DNA of 24,991 nucleotides from an uncultured Prevotella sp. (lineage in GTDB: Bacteria > Bacteroidota > Bacteroidia > Bacteroidales > Bacteroidaceae), in assembly GCA_945637645.1 (NCBI GenBank), contig CALZDK010000003.1:1-24991 (forward strand), read 5' to 3'. Under the pieces are notes generated by a model. It was given only the letters and a program-made list of their open reading frames with translations, was not told the DNA's origin and did not search any database. Of this stretch, positions 23,891 to 24,991 are shown piece by piece. The translations under genes and the position numbers were made by a program. Numbering within the stretch: the first letter of the stretch is position 1; each line of letters starts with the position of its first letter.

Positions 23891-24991
23891 TTTATAATAT
23901 TCCACTGCTCCGAGAATGAAGCATCCTGTGCCGTAGTCTTCGAAGTCGGGCATTGAGGTGAAGGTTACGGGTTGACCTGCCGATGGGTCTTTGCCAGTAC
24001 CTTGGTTGTAGCCGATGAATCCGCTTTCATGAACGCATGACTCCAATGCCTTCCAAGCCCTTTCCATCGGTTCGTTGTAGGTCTTTGCAGGCAGTATGCC
24101 GTTGTTCACTCCCCATGCCATACCGTAGAGGAACAGTGCCGTTCCAGTCATTTCAGGACCGCCGTAGGTCACTGGCGACACGAGACTTACGTTCCAGAAA
24201 CCGTCTTCGCGCTGACATTTTACGAGAGCCTTGCTCATCAGGAGGAAGTCTTTCTTCAGTTCCTTGTAAACCTTGTCGTTCTTTGGCAGTGTCTGCATCA
24301 CCCTCACCAGAGCGGCATACACCCATCCGTTGCCACGGCTCCAGTAGCAGTTCTGTCCGTCGCTCTCCTTGTATGGCGGAACGAAATCCTTGTCGCGCCA
24401 CCACAGACCTTCCTTTTTGTTAAGCAATCCTGCGGCAAGTGTGTCGCGTGTCCAGCGGTATGAACGCATGGCGTAGTCGAGATATTTTCTCTCTCCGGTC
24501 AGTTTTGCGTATTTGGCATATACAGGCATGCCCATCTGAATGGCGTCAATCCATGTCCAGTAGTTGTTTCTGCCGGTTGAAATCTGGTGGTCGAGATTTT
24601 CCTTCACCTTGCTCAGGTCTTTCTTCCCTTCGCTTTGGATGTAGCGGTCGATGTAGGTCTGCTGACAGCACTGGTTGTCGGCATCGGTGTCCTTCACGCT
24701 TCCGCGCGCTGTCCATTTGTGGTAGTCAGCCCATCGGTCGGTGTAGTCGATGTAGCGTTGTTGAGGGTCAATCTCATACAGTGCCATCAGGCCTTCGTAA
24801 TACACAGCCCTTGTCCAAAGGTTACTTGTCCTCGCCTTGTTTACGTAAGTGTCAAGGGTTGGGTCACTGTACTTCTTCATGAAGTAGTCGTTGGTTCTCT
24901 GCACTACATCCAGTATCTCCTTTTGTTTCGTGTTTTGCGCCATTGTCTGTCCTGCGAAACAAAGTGCGCAAATTGCAATGCTGATTAGTTT
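23873..24991 (-). CDS. GH105 unsaturated rhamnogalacturonyl hydrolase (5' end beyond window)
   Basis: At least 372 residues of a YteR-type GH105/GH88 alpha6/alpha6-barrel enzyme, which releases the 4,5-unsaturated uronic acid left by pectate or rhamnogalacturonan lyases. Motifs include WTRAVYYEGLMALYE near the N-terminus, YWTWIDAIQMGMP with the likely catalytic Asp encoded at 24545-24547, and YWSRGNGWVYAAL, GTALFLYGMAWG and GTGCFILGAVEYY. The Met at 24943 is not the real start: the frame stays open to the edge and encodes KLISIAICALCFAGQTMA, a signal-peptide core with cleavage before QNTK. The start codon probably lies only a few bases outside. It is the first visible gene of a leftward pectin operon. 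Its C-terminal KMKSEE is encoded by a short repeat. Confidence 0.92.
   Translation of the reverse strand, partial: KLISIAICALCFAGQTMAQNTKQKEILDVVQRTNDYFMKKYSDPTLDTYVNKARTSNLWTRAVYYEGLMALYEIDPQQRYIDYTDRWADYHKWTARGSVKDTDADNQCCQQTYIDRYIQSEGKKDLSKVKENLDHQISTGRNNYWTWIDAIQMGMPVYAKYAKLTGERKYLDYAMRSYRWTRDTLAAGLLNKKEGLWWRDKDFVPPYKESDGQNCYWSRGNGWVYAALVRVMQTLPKNDKVYKELKKDFLLMSKALVKCQREDGFWNVSLVSPVTYGGPEMTGTALFLYGMAWGVNNGILPAKTYNEPMERAWKALESCVHESGFIGYNQGTGKDPSAGQPVTFTSMPDFEDYGTGCFILGAVEYYKMKSEE

Noticed and set aside
24037..24423. Plus-strand frame inside the GH105 gene
   Set aside because: Antisense Ser/Arg-rich shadow with no support.

Overview
The window looks like a chromosomal segment from a Bacteroidales bacterium, most likely Prevotella or a close relative. 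The evidence is a hybrid two-component system (HTCS) with a propeller sensor, families typical of Bacteroidetes (DUF4834, GH97, a TonB/PstS-like/TPR gene group), promoters of the TTG-N20-TAnnTTTG type, little sign of Shine-Dalgarno sequences, and octamer GTTGAC(A/G)A repeats between genes. I cannot assign a species.

Left part (1-4340): the end of a TonB-like gene, a PstS-like lipoprotein and a secreted TPR protein read rightward. They converge on a DUF3298-type lipoprotein gene across an octamer repeat array and a 21-bp bidirectional terminator hairpin. The 530-bp gap that follows holds two promoters and a decayed C-terminal piece of an ISL3-type transposase (3992-4126, minus strand).

Centre (4341-11766, all plus strand): a 1337-residue HTCS sensor/regulator; a stand-alone AICAR transformylase; then a probable operon of a small basic protein, a YraN-family nuclease-fold protein, a biotin-protein ligase and UMP kinase (pyrH). 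pyrH converges on a DUF4834 gene across a large hairpin built from the same octamer repeat.

Centre right (11923-20372): psd, pssA and the DUF4834 gene form a leftward phospholipid operon. A compact region with two well-formed back-to-back promoters separates it from dnaE (replicative polymerase), trxA and a secreted S9 peptidase, which read rightward.

Right edge (20445-24991): a leftward run of three secreted carbohydrate enzymes: a GH105 unsaturated rhamnogalacturonyl hydrolase (cut by the window edge), a GH28 polygalacturonase-like enzyme and a GH97 enzyme with the retaining-type residue pattern. Together they suggest pectin or rhamnogalacturonan side-chain breakdown. The rest of that locus, including any SusC/SusD pair, would lie beyond the right edge.

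Most of the window is conserved housekeeping. I see no CRISPR array, tRNA, rRNA, phage or clearly new multi-gene system. The least explained features are the families of short repeats and hairpins at gene 3' ends, the transposase remnant, and the unidentified 62-residue basic protein.
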